Below, in pieces: positions 5,067 through 5,121 of a stretch of DNA of 5,121 bases (position 1 is its first letter; every line of letters starts with the position of its first letter). The stretch comes from Verrucomicrobiota bacterium. Its GTDB lineage: Bacteria > Verrucomicrobiota > Verrucomicrobiia > Limisphaerales > JAEYXS01. The notes below the pieces were generated by a model. It did no database searches and was not told where the DNA came from. It saw only the letters and a list, made by a program, of their open reading frames with translations. Made by a program: the position numbers and the translations under genes. The DNA lies in NCBI GenBank assembly GCA_021156225.1, contig JAJNBN010000317.1, forward strand, positions 1 through 5,121, read 5' to 3'.

Positions 5067-5121
5067 ATGCGTATCCGATTTTTAGCCGCCTTGCTGACTG
5101 CGGCGATGGCGTTCACCTCGG
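5067..5121 (+). CDS. Start of an exported protein (partial, runs off the window)
   Basis: ATG at 5067 opens a frame that stays open to the end of the window. The 18 visible residues, MRIRFLAALLTAAMAFTS, are a typical Sec signal peptide start: two arginines, then a hydrophobic alanine/leucine core. The cleavage site and mature protein lie beyond the window, so nothing can be said of function. An overlapping ATG at 5054 in another frame gives a polar, unconvincing peptide. No Shine-Dalgarno sequence precedes the start. Confidence 0.55.
   Translation, partial: MRIRFLAALLTAAMAFTS

Overview
The window is a gene-dense stretch of bacterial chromosome. GC is close to 60% over most of it; I counted about 62% in one 60-base line of ruvA and about 49% in the first 420 bases. 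It looks like housekeeping DNA with a few poorly characterised genes between. There are no tRNA or rRNA genes, no CRISPR array, no transposase and no phage gene. The mix of genes (a DciA/DUF721 protein, ruvC-ruvA next to a DUF374 acyltransferase, a COG0731-type radical SAM protein), plus almost no recognisable Shine-Dalgarno sequences and three GTG starts, fits a Gram-negative bacterium. A member of the PVC group such as Verrucomicrobiota is my best guess. The phylum is an inference from gene style and was not tested.

Layout from left to right. (1) 4-423, plus strand: a small two-helix membrane protein with a beta-rich, PH-like C-terminal part, lower in GC than the rest. (2) 519-893, plus: a DUF721/DciA protein, the probable loader of the replicative helicase. 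(3) 921-2852, minus: an operon read as ruvC, ruvA, then a DUF374 lysophospholipid acyltransferase-like gene. Its genes are 7 bp apart or overlap by 4 bp (ATGA). (4) 2853-3112: a divergent intergenic region with a GC-rich hairpin and a direct repeat. (5) 3113-3667, plus: an unrecognised 184-residue alpha/beta protein. (6) 3670-4945, minus: a two-gene unit of a radical SAM protein followed 1 bp later by a single-pass membrane protein with two EF-hand-like loops. (7) 4946-5066: a divergent intergenic region. (8) 5067 to the end, plus: the signal-peptide start of a gene that runs off the window.

How the genes relate. RuvC and RuvA act together in Holliday-junction processing. RuvB, the motor they need, is not here and must lie elsewhere. 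DciA also belongs to DNA replication, but it is convergent with the ruv operon and separately transcribed. The acyltransferase sits in the ruv operon with no obvious functional link. The radical SAM and EF-hand genes are spaced as a translationally coupled pair, and that pair is the least explained part of the window. I found no convincing evidence of a new multi-gene system. The findings are mostly local oddities worth a quick comparative check.
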